Made by a program: the position numbers and the translations under genes. Positions 1-7,674 of a stretch of 14,683 nucleotides of DNA are shown here, piece by piece. Location of the stretch: positions 1 to 14,683 of the forward strand of contig JAHQWY010000058.1 in NCBI GenBank assembly GCA_029856445.1, in the 5' to 3' direction. The notes beneath the pieces are model-generated. The model was not told the DNA's origin. It was given only the letters and a program-made list of their open reading frames with translations, and did no database searches. Each line of letters begins with the position of its first letter. Position 1 is the stretch's first letter. Source of the DNA: Promethearchaeia archaeon. Its GTDB lineage: Archaea; Asgardarchaeota; Lokiarchaeia; Sigyniarchaeales; SOKP01.

Positions 1-146
1 CTACCAATAAGTTTATTTGCTTCCTTTCTAGTCTTAATATTTGAGAAAACTAAAATGCAATGTTTCAGGTGAACTGTATGGCGTCCTCGTTTATAATTTG
101 AAATAACTCCCTCCATACCTAATAGATCTAATTTGCTCTGCGACAT
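1..146 (-). CDS. rpl35ae: Ribosomal protein L35Ae, 3' end cut by window edge
   Basis: This is a structural protein of the large ribosomal subunit, found only in archaea and eukaryotes. Translating the minus strand from the ATG at 146 gives 48 codons that stay open to the left edge. The visible part has the family's opening pattern: GVISNYKRGRHTVH, then a beta-strand CILVF, then NIKTRKEANKLIGR, matching the archaeal 'GVV.NYRRG...Q' and 'SREEA.KLIGR' signatures. The missing half should hold the VVW.S and G.VR.RF blocks. An in-frame ATG at 116 (MEGVIS...) is an alternative start that would match short archaeal homologues better. Neither start has a clear ribosome binding site. A stop codon lies in frame at 180-182, so the start cannot be much further upstream. 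The family call is firm; the start is not. Confidence 0.85.
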   Translation of the reverse strand, partial: MSQSKLDLLGMEGVISNYKRGRHTVHLKHCILVFSNIKTRKEANKLIG

Positions 147-176
147 ATGAAGAATCAAAGAATAATTTGTTGTAAT

Positions 177-184
177 AAATTATA
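177..184 (-). promoter_or_regulatory. Possible TATA box for rpl35ae
   Basis: On the minus strand this reads TATAATTT, centred about 34 bases upstream of the ATG at 146. That is compatible with a very short leader and fits the lack of a ribosome binding site. The region is AT-rich, so chance matches are expected. Confidence 0.25.
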
Positions 185-415
185 GGAAGAAATACTCTAA
201 ACCTATTAAGTTTTATTAAATAAAGATCATGATAATTTTTCAGTAAATGACAACAGATCAGATGAGATAATATAATTTCATTGATTTAATATCTCTTAGG
301 ATTTATTCCAAGCTTCAAGATTAAGCATATTGATTTTCTCTATAAATACAAAAAATTCAGAGATATTGTCTCCTTGATTCAACAGATAATTTAATCTAGA
401 GATAAATATCACACT

Positions 416-1606
416 TTAATTAATCAGCTTTTCAGACTTTTCCCATGCTTTTTCATTGAGTAGCTTAATCGCATTAATTATTTTTTCTTCTGATAAATCA
501 TTCTCTTTAGAAATTAAATCATTTACTCTCTTAATTAATTCATTTTCAACATCTCTTAGCTTTTTACGATAAGATTCTCTTTCGGGATTCACTTTACTTG
601 GTCCTGAGATAAAGGGTTTAATATAATCTAAGTGTCTTTTCCAAAACCATTCAGGATTGATTTCAGAAAAAGATTCGGATTCAAGAAATTTCTGATCTTC
701 AATTGGAAAGATATAAGGTTTGAATATACTTAGACATGGTAGAACGCTTCCAGTAAACCAGTGAACGTTTATTTTTTTTTCTTTTTGGATATAAGAAACT
801 TGAGAACTAGCAGTTATATCTTTCCTTCGATGTCTACAAATATTACCTTCATGCTCTCTAAGAAAATCCATCATTAAAGAGGGAGTGATTTTTCCCTTAT
901 TATCTTTCAATTGACGGTTAGAACATTCTATATAATTCGGGAAAGGTTGTATTGATGAAAATGTAGAAGCAAAATCAAAATCCTTGTCATCTTTGCAATA
1001 GCCTTTCTCTATCGCATGCTGAACAATGCCATTTCTTCTCATATCACCTTGTCCTCTTATAGAAATATCATTGGATATTGATCTAAAATCTTTTACCTTC
1101 TCTCCAATCCACCAATCCCCTGCTACTTCTAATACATAGGCTTCTTTGGGATCGGCAATTATAAATGAATTATGATAACTAGCCCCATCTTGATAATGAG
1201 CTCCCCCTTGTTTGTATTTCTCAATTAATTCTATTATTATATTTAATGAATCTTTTGCAGATTTTCCACGTTCAAGACCTAACCTTACTAGATCCATCCC
1301 TAGTAATCCATTTTCTCTTAATGGTTCTTTAGTCGCGAGAGCTTCATTGCCAATTACAACGCTATATTCATTCACTCCCATTTCAGCACCCCAAATCCAA
1401 AACGGCTTTGAGAGAATGACAGCATTAGTTTCTGAAACCTGGGGTATAGAAATATGAGTACATTTAAGATCATTCCCTTTATAATATTTTTTATGCGGAG
1501 AACATGTTATAACCTGAGCTTCTGAAATCTTCCTGTCTGAATTTTTACCAAAAATAACACTATTATCTAAAGTAGCATTATTAAGTGCTACATAAGTATC
1601 ACACAT
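416..1606 (-). CDS. Secernin-like peptidase, family C69 (Ntn hydrolase)
   Basis: A predicted dipeptidase/amidohydrolase of the secernin branch of peptidase family C69, whose members use an N-terminal cysteine as nucleophile. The protein is 396 aa, the usual length for secernins (about 390-430). Seen in the sequence: MCDTYVAL at the N-terminus, GKNSDR near residues 20-25, WIWGAEMGVNEYSVVIGNEA around residues 71-88, and the HNSFIIADPKEAYVLEVAG block followed by ISND. Start choice: a TTG at 1615 is in frame, but the ATG at 1606 puts the catalytic Cys at position 2, where removal of Met alone would expose it, so I use 1606. There is no signal peptide, so it is probably cytosolic. It lies 146 bases downstream of the UxaA large-subunit gene and has its own TATA-like site, so it is likely a separate transcript. 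The substrate cannot be read from the sequence. Confidence 0.88.
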   Translation of the reverse strand: MCDTYVALNNATLDNSVIFGKNSDRKISEAQVITCSPHKKYYKGNDLKCTHISIPQVSETNAVILSKPFWIWGAEMGVNEYSVVIGNEALATKEPLRENGLLGMDLVRLGLERGKSAKDSLNIIIELIEKYKQGGAHYQDGASYHNSFIIADPKEAYVLEVAGDWWIGEKVKDFRSISNDISIRGQGDMRRNGIVQHAIEKGYCKDDKDFDFASTFSSIQPFPNYIECSNRQLKDNKGKITPSLMMDFLREHEGNICRHRRKDITASSQVSYIQKEKKINVHWFTGSVLPCLSIFKPYIFPIEDQKFLESESFSEINPEWFWKRHLDYIKPFISGPSKVNPERESYRKKLRDVENELIKRVNDLISKENDLSEEKIINAIKLLNEKAWEKSEKLIN

Positions 1607-1665
1607 AATATTCAAATAATCTATTTTTAGTTTTTATTATTCTTTAATTTGATTATTAAAAATAA

Positions 1666-1673
1666 TTTATAAA
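1666..1673 (-). promoter_or_regulatory. Possible TATA box for the secernin-like gene
   Basis: TTTATAAA, centred about 63 bases upstream of the ATG at 1606. This would give a leader of roughly 35-40 bases. It sits in the 146-base gap after the UxaA operon and supports independent transcription of the peptidase gene. Confidence 0.3.
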
Positions 1674-1752
1674 TGTTAAATTAGATTAAATGAAAAGAAA
1701 TTAAAATTTGATTAACATAGTATTGTTTTAGTCAAAAACTACGGTAAATATT

Positions 1753-2880
1753 TTACGCTCGCCAAATCCCGATATCTTCATCAAAACCTAATTTTTCAGC
1801 ATTGGTTTTTTCTCCGTTACAAACATCTACTAACTTTTTCCATAATAAATCTGAAATGCCTTCTATTGATTTACCATTTGTTATAATTGGGCTTGCATCT
1901 ATATCGATATTGTTTGCCATATACTCACATGTTTTCGGATTTCCACAGATTTTAATTACTGGAGCTACTGGACATCCAAATGGTGTTCCACGACCTGTTG
2001 TAAAAACAATTATATTAGCTCCCGCAGCAGCAAGAGCAGTCACGGATATAACATCTAATCCGGGTTCCACCATTAACCATAATCCTTTTCCTTTAGGTTT
2101 TTCTGTATATTGAATAACACCTTGTATAGTAGCTTTTCCACCTTTAGTTATATTCCCTAGGGATTTTTCTTCAGGGGTACTTAATCCACCAGCTATATTT
2201 CCCGGAGAGCGGTTTTCAACTTGTTTTCCTTTAAATAGATTCATAATTTCCTGGGCAACTTCTTCATTTATTGCCCTTCTACTTAATAAATGTTCAGCCC
2301 CGGCCCATTCTGCCACTTCTGGAAGGATACTGGTTCCTCCTAAGTTTACTAGTTTATCAGACAGAATTCCAAGTGAGGGATTCGATGATAAACCTGACGA
2401 AAAATCGCTCCCTCCGCACTCTAAACCTAAAGTAATGTGCGAGAAATCAAAGAATTCTCTCTTTATTTCGCCTGCTTCTTTGGCAAGATTTTCACATATA
2501 CTTATTCCTTTTTCAATTGCGCTTATAGTACCCCCTTTAACGTCTTGAATATTAAAGGAATTCACTGGCTTTTCTGATTTTTTTATTTTATCAGCTAAAA
2601 GACTGCTAAAAATGACTTCACACCCTAATCCAATGACAAGAGCACCAAAAACATTTGGGTTACTAGCGAGACCTGCCAAAATATTAAATGTATTTGAAAG
2701 ACTTATTCCACCTTGACCACATCCGAAAGGGTGTGTAATTGCTATGGCATTATCTATTTTTTCAGCAACTCTTCGAACTACAGTATTCGCACAAACCACT
2801 GAAGACAAAACAACTATTTTATTACGAATACCAATTGTACCATTAGAACGAGGATAACCTAAAAATCCCTCATCCATCAT
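1753..2880 (-). CDS. UxaA-family dehydratase, large (catalytic) subunit
   Basis: The catalytic part of an altronate/galactarate dehydratase-type lyase, which removes water from sugar acids to give 2-keto-3-deoxy acids using a divalent metal. The 375-aa protein carries the family blocks in order: GYPRSNGTIGIRN (residues 8-20), HPFGC (50-54), GLECGGSDFSSG (152-163), SPGN-IAGGLSTPEEKSLG (225-242), and TGRGTPFGCP followed by PVIKICGN (295-314). In E. coli UxaA this region is fused to an N-terminal SAF domain; here that domain is the separate upstream gene. The two genes overlap by 11 bases and a strong GAGGTGA site precedes the start, pointing to coupled translation of a two-subunit enzyme. The protein opens with two ATGs (2880 and 2877); both spacings are acceptable. 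A relative with the same split architecture is sulfolactate sulfo-lyase (SuyAB), so the substrate is uncertain. Confidence 0.88.
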   Translation of the reverse strand: MMDEGFLGYPRSNGTIGIRNKIVVLSSVVCANTVVRRVAEKIDNAIAITHPFGCGQGGISLSNTFNILAGLASNPNVFGALVIGLGCEVIFSSLLADKIKKSEKPVNSFNIQDVKGGTISAIEKGISICENLAKEAGEIKREFFDFSHITLGLECGGSDFSSGLSSNPSLGILSDKLVNLGGTSILPEVAEWAGAEHLLSRRAINEEVAQEIMNLFKGKQVENRSPGNIAGGLSTPEEKSLGNITKGGKATIQGVIQYTEKPKGKGLWLMVEPGLDVISVTALAAAGANIIVFTTGRGTPFGCPVAPVIKICGNPKTCEYMANNIDIDASPIITNGKSIEGISDLLWKKLVDVCNGEKTNAEKLGFDEDIGIWRA

Positions 2881-3151
2881 TATTCACCTCTAAATAAGTA
2901 CTTTTAATGTTATGTGTATGAATCCAGTCACCCTCACTTATACTTTCTGTTGCGATTCCTATGATTTCACCATATTTTATTATATGATCCTCTTTTTTGA
3001 TATTGTTGATTGCGAATTTATGTCCAAAAGAAATATGATGATTAAGTTTAATGATTTTATCTTTTAATTTTATTTTAGTATCTCGAGGAATATCGTCAAG
3101 AGCGGTAGCACAATTATCCTTTGAATCAATAATTATATATTTGTTTTTCAT
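2870..3151 (-). CDS. UxaA-family dehydratase, small subunit (SAF domain)
   Basis: The small subunit of the two-part altronate/galactarate dehydratase-type enzyme. It consists of essentially one SAF domain, as in the N-terminal part of E. coli UxaA or the SuyA subunit of sulfolactate sulfo-lyase. The diagnostic C-terminal block is YGEIIGIATESISEGDWIHTHNI, seen as YGE.IG.AT..I..GDW.H.HN. Start choice: a GTG at 3160 is in frame (96 aa), but the ATG at 3151 gives 93 aa and has AGTGA five bases upstream, so I prefer 3151. The gene lies about 40 bases after ridA and overlaps the large-subunit gene, so all three are probably co-transcribed. In the family this domain helps cap the active site; that role is known from relatives, not seen here. 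Confidence 0.85.
   Translation of the reverse strand: MKNKYIIIDSKDNCATALDDIPRDTKIKLKDKIIKLNHHISFGHKFAINNIKKEDHIIKYGEIIGIATESISEGDWIHTHNIKSTYLEVNNDG
2884..2890 (-). promoter_or_regulatory. Strong ribosome binding site for the UxaA large subunit
   Basis: GAGGTGA on the minus strand, 3 bases before the ATG at 2880 and 6 before the ATG at 2877. It matches the archaeal consensus GGAGGTGA and lies inside the end of the small-subunit gene region, consistent with translational coupling. Confidence 0.7.
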
Positions 3152-3191
3152 AATTTTCACTTATGGAAATATTTGTATATAACAATAATTT

Positions 3192-3566
3192 TTAAAAAAC
3201 TGCTATAGCATCAATTTCAACTAATCCATCTGCAAGTGGACAAGTAGCTTCGATTGTAGTTCTTGCGGGAAATGTTTCTGAAACACCATTTTGCTCAAAA
3301 AATTCTTTATAAATGTTATTCATTTCCTTGAAATCTGACATATTTCTTAAGTAAACTGTAGTTTTGACAATATTTGAAACTCCTGCACCAGCTGATTCTA
3401 AAATTTTCTTAATTTTCTCTAAAGCTGTTAACGTTTGATTTTTTATATCCTCCACAACTTGATCAGTAACCTGACCTGAAATAAATACAAGGTTTCCCGC
3501 TTTGATACCAAGACTATAGGGTCCTGCTTTGGGAGTACCAGTATCTATCACTTCAATTTTAACCAT
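3192..3566 (-). CDS. ridA: RidA family enamine/imine deaminase
   Basis: Reactive intermediate deaminase of the YjgF/YER057c/UK114 family. Characterised members hydrolyse 2-aminoacrylate and other enamines/imines released by PLP enzymes, working as a cytosolic trimer. The 124-aa protein has the full signature: GTPKAGPYSLGIKAGNLVFISGQV near the N-terminus, the LRNMSDFKEMNNIYKEFF helix, and PARTTIEA with ADGLVEIDAIA at the C-terminus. The Arg of PART corresponds to the substrate-carboxylate-binding arginine of active RidA, so this copy looks catalytically competent. A TTG at 3581 is also in frame, but the ATG at 3566 fits the family length and has GGTG nine bases upstream. It is first in the cluster with the two UxaA subunits; this link suggests a role in the same catabolic route, which is inference. 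Confidence 0.92.
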   Translation of the reverse strand: MVKIEVIDTGTPKAGPYSLGIKAGNLVFISGQVTDQVVEDIKNQTLTALEKIKKILESAGAGVSNIVKTTVYLRNMSDFKEMNNIYKEFFEQNGVSETFPARTTIEATCPLADGLVEIDAIAVF

Positions 3567-3616
3567 TTTACATAACACCAATTTATTTTCATATAATTTA
3601 CAATTTTTTTGAATTA

Positions 3617-3624
3617 ATATAAAA
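3617..3624 (-). promoter_or_regulatory. Possible TATA box for the ridA-UxaA operon
   Basis: TTTTATAT on the minus strand, centred about 54 bases upstream of the ridA ATG (3566). That would place the transcript start near 3594 and give a leader of about 28 bases containing the GGTG site. It lies in the 238-base intergenic region shared with the divergent glycogen synthase gene. Confidence 0.3.
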
Positions 3625-3804
3625 TTGTTTAATTAGTTTTTATTATATTCCCCGAAATATTTACCTTTTGTCGAATTAGAATCAAGCATATCCGTTTTTA
3701 ATTAAGTTTTAATAAAATTCTTTTTTTAAAGACTTAGATTAAATTAACATGCAAAAGAATTTGACTTTTTGTTGTTAACGTGTCTGAAAAAGATTTGAAG
3801 CATC

Positions 3805-5595
3805 GTGAGTGATAATAGAGATATAGTATGGATATTTACATTCGAATATGCTGGGATTATTAAGGTAGGTGGCTTAGGAGAAGTACCAGCTAACCAAGTA
3901 AAACATATTATAGATAATTTTGAAATAACAGTCTTTATTCCCTCGCATGGTCAGCTAGATAATCTTAAAAATAAGTATAAATTGGAGAAGTTACCTTTCA
4001 ATTGTGTTGGCCAAATTAATCCCTCAATTTTTGGATTAAATGAGTTTGAAAGTAATTATAATATTTCATTTCATAAATCTAAGATTGACAATGTAAATAT
4101 CGTTTTATTAGCAGGAGAAAATTCATTTACGAACAGATTTTTGGATGATCCCGTGGTATATAATCCTGATACTCTCAGTGGGAAGATTGCTTTATTTAGT
4201 ATTGGAATGCAATGTTATATTGAGTATCTTATTGATTATCAGAAAGATAGATTGCCGAAAATAATTCATATACATGATTATCATGCTGTAATTCCATTTA
4301 TTGGTATAAAGCAAATTTTAACTAAAAATGGTTTAGATATCAACTCAATAATTACGATCCACTTATTAACGTGGCCTAGGTATGATATTGACTTTTATAG
4401 AGAATGTGGCCTAGATCAAACCCCAATTAAAGTAAATTTAAAAAATGGTCATAAGCTACTAAATTTAAAGGAGATTTTTGATTTATGTGAAAAATTTAGC
4501 CCATTTAATGAAATGGGTCAAATTCCGACTGTGGAAAGGATTGGTGCGATTGTATGTGATACAGTTACAACAGTTAGTCAATCATATCTTATATCAGATA
4601 TAATACCAAATTGTGGAAGAGACTTAATTGATTTTAAATCCGACTTCATTTGGGATGGATGTGATTGGGATTATCTAGAGATTTTTCAAGATGTCATAGA
4701 TAAGCATGGAGATGAAATGCGGCTATTTTTAGATATTCCAATTGAGAAGAAATTATCATTACTAGATATGAAGAAATACCTTTTAACTCATAAAATTGCT
4801 CATTTAGACAAAAGCCCCCTTATTCGTTCTGAAAAAATTCTTCACGTAATAAATGAGATTTCAAATGGTAATCAATTCATTAAGAATGGAAACGTAAAAG
4901 CCTTTGAAGAAACAGGACCTTTAGTAATTACTACTGGTAGGATATCACAGCAAAAAGGCTTTGAAACTATTTTCGAAGCAATACCGGAAGTACTTAAAGT
5001 TATTCCAAACGCGAAATTTCTATTTCTAATACTTCCTACAGAATACAGTCTGGGCGAAATCAAATCTTATGCCAAAATTGTTCAGAAATACCCAGATAAT
5101 CTTCGCATAATTTTTGGGGTTGCAAAAGATATTTTTCATTTGGCACACATTTCTGCAGATGTCTATTGTGCATTATCAAGATGGGAACCCTTTGGTATCA
5201 TTGCTTTGGAGGCAATGTCTTTAAAGCTTCCCATTATTGCTACACGTGTAGGAGGCTTTCAAGAAACGATTATTGATATTAGAAATTTTTCTAAAATTGG
5301 TACTGGTGTTCTAATTGAAAAAGATAATCCTTCTCAATTTGCTCATGCTTTAATTTCTCTTTTTTTATTAGCAGAAATAGCGAAAAGAGCAAGTAATAAG
5401 GAATCTATTTACGAACAAGAAATGTTAAATATGGTTAATTTAATACCTGATGAAATTCTCAAATCATTAGTTCTTCTAGATCCCGAATTTTTTCTTAAAA
5501 TTAGAGAAAATTGCTATAGAAGAGTAGAAAATAATTTTCGATGGAGTATAGTCTCAAAAAAGTTAATTGAATTGTATAGTAAATTAATGTTTTGA
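3805..5595 (+). CDS. glgA: Glycogen/starch synthase, GT5 family
   Basis: A glucosyltransferase that extends alpha-1,4-glucan from ADP- or UDP-glucose, acting in the cytosol in storage-polysaccharide synthesis. The 596-aa protein has the GT-B fold landmarks: an N-terminal E-(Y)-AGIIKVGGLGEV block with the KVGGLGE loop at residues 20-26 (sugar-nucleotide binding), IIHIHDYH at 153-160, TVTTVSQSY at 253-261, TTGRISQQKG at 376-385, and the acid pair motif EPFGIIALEAM at 461-471, followed by RVGGFQETI. Bacterial and short archaeal GlgA proteins are about 440-480 aa; the extra length includes a divergent segment around residues 290-370 and a longer C-terminus. The start is GTG at 3805; an in-frame stop nine bases upstream (3796-3798) rules out a longer form. 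No ribosome binding site or clear TATA box is visible close to it. Divergent from ridA; convergent with the helicase, 12 bases apart. Confidence 0.87.
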   Translation: MSDNRDIVWIFTFEYAGIIKVGGLGEVPANQVKHIIDNFEITVFIPSHGQLDNLKNKYKLEKLPFNCVGQINPSIFGLNEFESNYNISFHKSKIDNVNIVLLAGENSFTNRFLDDPVVYNPDTLSGKIALFSIGMQCYIEYLIDYQKDRLPKIIHIHDYHAVIPFIGIKQILTKNGLDINSIITIHLLTWPRYDIDFYRECGLDQTPIKVNLKNGHKLLNLKEIFDLCEKFSPFNEMGQIPTVERIGAIVCDTVTTVSQSYLISDIIPNCGRDLIDFKSDFIWDGCDWDYLEIFQDVIDKHGDEMRLFLDIPIEKKLSLLDMKKYLLTHKIAHLDKSPLIRSEKILHVINEISNGNQFIKNGNVKAFEETGPLVITTGRISQQKGFETIFEAIPEVLKVIPNAKFLFLILPTEYSLGEIKSYAKIVQKYPDNLRIIFGVAKDIFHLAHISADVYCALSRWEPFGIIALEAMSLKLPIIATRVGGFQETIIDIRNFSKIGTGVLIEKDNPSQFAHALISLFLLAEIAKRASNKESIYEQEMLNMVNLIPDEILKSLVLLDPEFFLKIRENCYRRVENNFRWSIVSKKLIELYSKLMF

Positions 5596-5607
5596 GAAGT
5601 TTCAAAA

Positions 5608-7575
5608 TTATTTAGAATGCCAAAAAGGATTGAGATTCTGAATTATAGCATTCGGTTTATCAGGAATTACTTCTAGCTCTTCTCGGATCCATTCAGAAAT
5701 CCATTTGTATTTCGCTTTAAAACGACTGTCCATAAAAATTATTGCTCCTTTATCAGAAATCTTTCTTATTGGCCGACCAGAAGCTTGATTCGCCCTCTGA
5801 ACTGCAGGATATAAATATGCAAAATTCCACCCTTGTTTATTAAAAACCTTATCATAATACTTTATTTTTGCTTCAACTCTAGGAGTAGGTAAATGATAAG
5901 GAAATCCCGCAATAACTACAGAATTCATATAATCTCCTGGATAATCCTCTCCTTCTGAATTTCTACCCCCACATACCCCAAGTAAAACTGCACCTCCATT
6001 TGACGCGAGAGCTTTAAATTCATCTATCATTGTATTATTTTCTGAAGCTGATAATCCAGACTCTTCAATAAACAACTTCTTACTGTTCTTTCTTACAATA
6101 TTTTCAATTCCATTTGAATAAAGACCTTTAAGTATTTGATATGATGCGCAAAATATGCCGATATTAGCAGGTGTACAAGCCAAAACCTCATTGATTTTAC
6201 TTATCATTTTTTTGAACATGTCAGGAGTTCTATTATTCCTTTTTGTGTCCACCCCTTCAATTATTAAGGCTTTTATATTTTTTTTTTGGAATGGAGATTC
6301 TGTTATTATACCTCTAAATTTCTTACCACTCTCGTTCAATCCCATCAAATTATTATAAACATAAGGATTTACTGTTCCAGAAAGGTTTAAGGAAGTATAA
6401 GCTGATTTTAGAATTGGGATTACAATTTCTCTTGGATCTAAGGCTACTATCTCTAAGGATATTGATCTTTTTCCTTTTATTTGCTGAAGGTTAAAACAAA
6501 AAAAATAATTATCTAAATTATATGTTTTTAACCATTTTGACCAAAATTCTGCTAGAGAGCCTAAGAAATCCCTGGATATTTTACCATTGGCTAATTTCTC
6601 TTCATGAATAGATATACCAAAATCTTGAATATCTTGAATTAAATTTTTAAAACTGTTCAAATCCCTGATATTTAACTTTTCTAATATATTTTTTAAATAT
6701 GTTTTTGGATCTACCTCTTGTTCTCCCTTAATTAAATTAAGTTTTTTTTTGTTTAACTGATCTAATAAGGTTATAACAAAATCTTGCATAATAATTGGTG
6801 ACCTATACATTTCAAGATCTTTAAGACATAGTTTCAGTGAATAAGGAGTTAATCTATCTGAATTTACTTCTGTAGCAATATCAATTACATTATGGCATTC
6901 ATCAAGAACTAGTATACAATTTTTGAGTTCTTGATCTATAAATTGCAAAAATAGCTCTTGAATATATGGATTAAAAAGCCATTGGTAATTACATATAATT
7001 ACTTTCATCTCTTTTAAGAGGAATTTGCATAAGAAATAAGGACAATATCGTTTATCACGACAAAAGTTTATCAGTTCTTCAGCATCGATCGGTTTATTAA
7101 ATAATTCAGGTGATAGTTGGACAGGATTCTCTAGATCTCCCTTTTTTTTTAATAGGTTTAAGAAATGACTACAATTTCTGTTTTGTCTTAAATCCCGACA
7201 AACCGACATTGATTCCTTTGGATTTAATTTTAGATTCAGTAAAGTATCATTTAAGCACATTTCATTCCTCCCTCTTATTGAAAGACCATTTAATTTTACC
7301 GAAAGGTTATCTTCGGTTATTTTTTTGGAGATTTTAATTAATTCTTTAATAATTCTTCGATTTTGAGAATGAGTTCTACACATATAAATGATCTTCAAAT
7401 TTTTCTCATATATTAATGGAAGAAGTCCACTCAATGCAATGATTGTCTTTCCAGTTCCATTAGGAGCTACTAATAATATATTCTTTTTTGATTTAGAATC
7501 AACTTCAATTTGCTTAATAGTTTTCTCTTGATCTTTTCTAAATTTGTCATACGGAAAAAAAGATAAGTAATTTAT
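5608..7575 (-). CDS. XPD/Rad3-like Fe-S DNA helicase, start codon unclear
   Basis: A superfamily 2 ATP-dependent 5'-3' DNA helicase of the XPD/Rad3/DinG type, expected in DNA repair. Counting from an ATA at 7575: Q-motif-like FFPYDKFRKDQ (residues 6-16), Walker A APNGTGKT (37-44), motif Ia CRTHSQN (66-72), four spaced cysteines of the Fe-S domain (C107, C126, C135 and C178 in CPYF), Walker B LDECHN (224-229, a DECH variant of DEAH), SGTVNP, GGRNSEGEDYPGD, and motif VI QASGRPIR near residues 597-604. The first canonical in-frame start, TTG at 7434, would remove Walker A and is surely internal. No ATG, GTG or TTG lies between it and the in-frame stop at 7612-7614, although the frame is open and helicase-like up to about 7590. 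Either a non-standard start (ATA at 7575) is used, or there is a frameshift near 7590 joining a TTG start at 7615. It could be a repair XPD or a lineage-specific paralogue. Confidence 0.8.
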   Translation of the reverse strand: MNYLSFFPYDKFRKDQEKTIKQIEVDSKSKKNILLVAPNGTGKTIIALSGLLPLIYEKNLKIIYMCRTHSQNRRIIKELIKISKKITEDNLSVKLNGLSIRGRNEMCLNDTLLNLKLNPKESMSVCRDLRQNRNCSHFLNLLKKKGDLENPVQLSPELFNKPIDAEELINFCRDKRYCPYFLCKFLLKEMKVIICNYQWLFNPYIQELFLQFIDQELKNCILVLDECHNVIDIATEVNSDRLTPYSLKLCLKDLEMYRSPIIMQDFVITLLDQLNKKKLNLIKGEQEVDPKTYLKNILEKLNIRDLNSFKNLIQDIQDFGISIHEEKLANGKISRDFLGSLAEFWSKWLKTYNLDNYFFCFNLQQIKGKRSISLEIVALDPREIVIPILKSAYTSLNLSGTVNPYVYNNLMGLNESGKKFRGIITESPFQKKNIKALIIEGVDTKRNNRTPDMFKKMISKINEVLACTPANIGIFCASYQILKGLYSNGIENIVRKNSKKLFIEESGLSASENNTMIDEFKALASNGGAVLLGVCGGRNSEGEDYPGDYMNSVVIAGFPYHLPTPRVEAKIKYYDKVFNKQGWNFAYLYPAVQRANQASGRPIRKISDKGAIIFMDSRFKAKYKWISEWIREELEVIPDKPNAIIQNLNPFWHSK

Positions 7576-7630
7576 TTTTGCACACCAAAATTGTAAATGA
7601 CTCGGTCTTACTCAATTTATTTATTTTAAA

Positions 7631-7637
7631 TTTTATA
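7631..7637 (-). promoter_or_regulatory. Possible TATA box for the helicase gene
   Basis: TATAAAA on the minus strand, within CAATATAAAA. A start of transcription about 26 bases downstream would fall near 7608. This supports a protein start close to or just below that point, well upstream of the TTG at 7434. Confidence 0.35.
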
Positions 7638-7674
7638 TTGCCAAAGAGTATAAAAATTTATTCAAATCTCAATA

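Noticed and set aside
147..415. Possible RNA gene or small gene between rpl35ae and the peptidase gene
   Set aside because: AT-rich sequence with no tRNA-like T-loop, no stable GC-rich stem and no convincing coding frame; only promoter-like and terminator-like sequence is seen.
1212..1457. Plus-strand frame opposite the secernin-like gene
   Set aside because: Antisense shadow of a conserved coding region. The same applies to plus-strand frames at 1802-2113, 6155-6358, 7110-7337, 8408-8611 and 9490-9771 and to 13986-14225.
3192..3581. RidA starting at TTG 3581
   Set aside because: The ATG at 3566 fits the normal RidA N-terminus and has a GGTG site; the five extra residues (MVLCK) are not family-like.
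5608..7434. Helicase gene starting at TTG 7434
   Set aside because: This start removes Walker A and the Q-motif, which are present in the same open frame immediately upstream; a helicase lacking them would be inactive.
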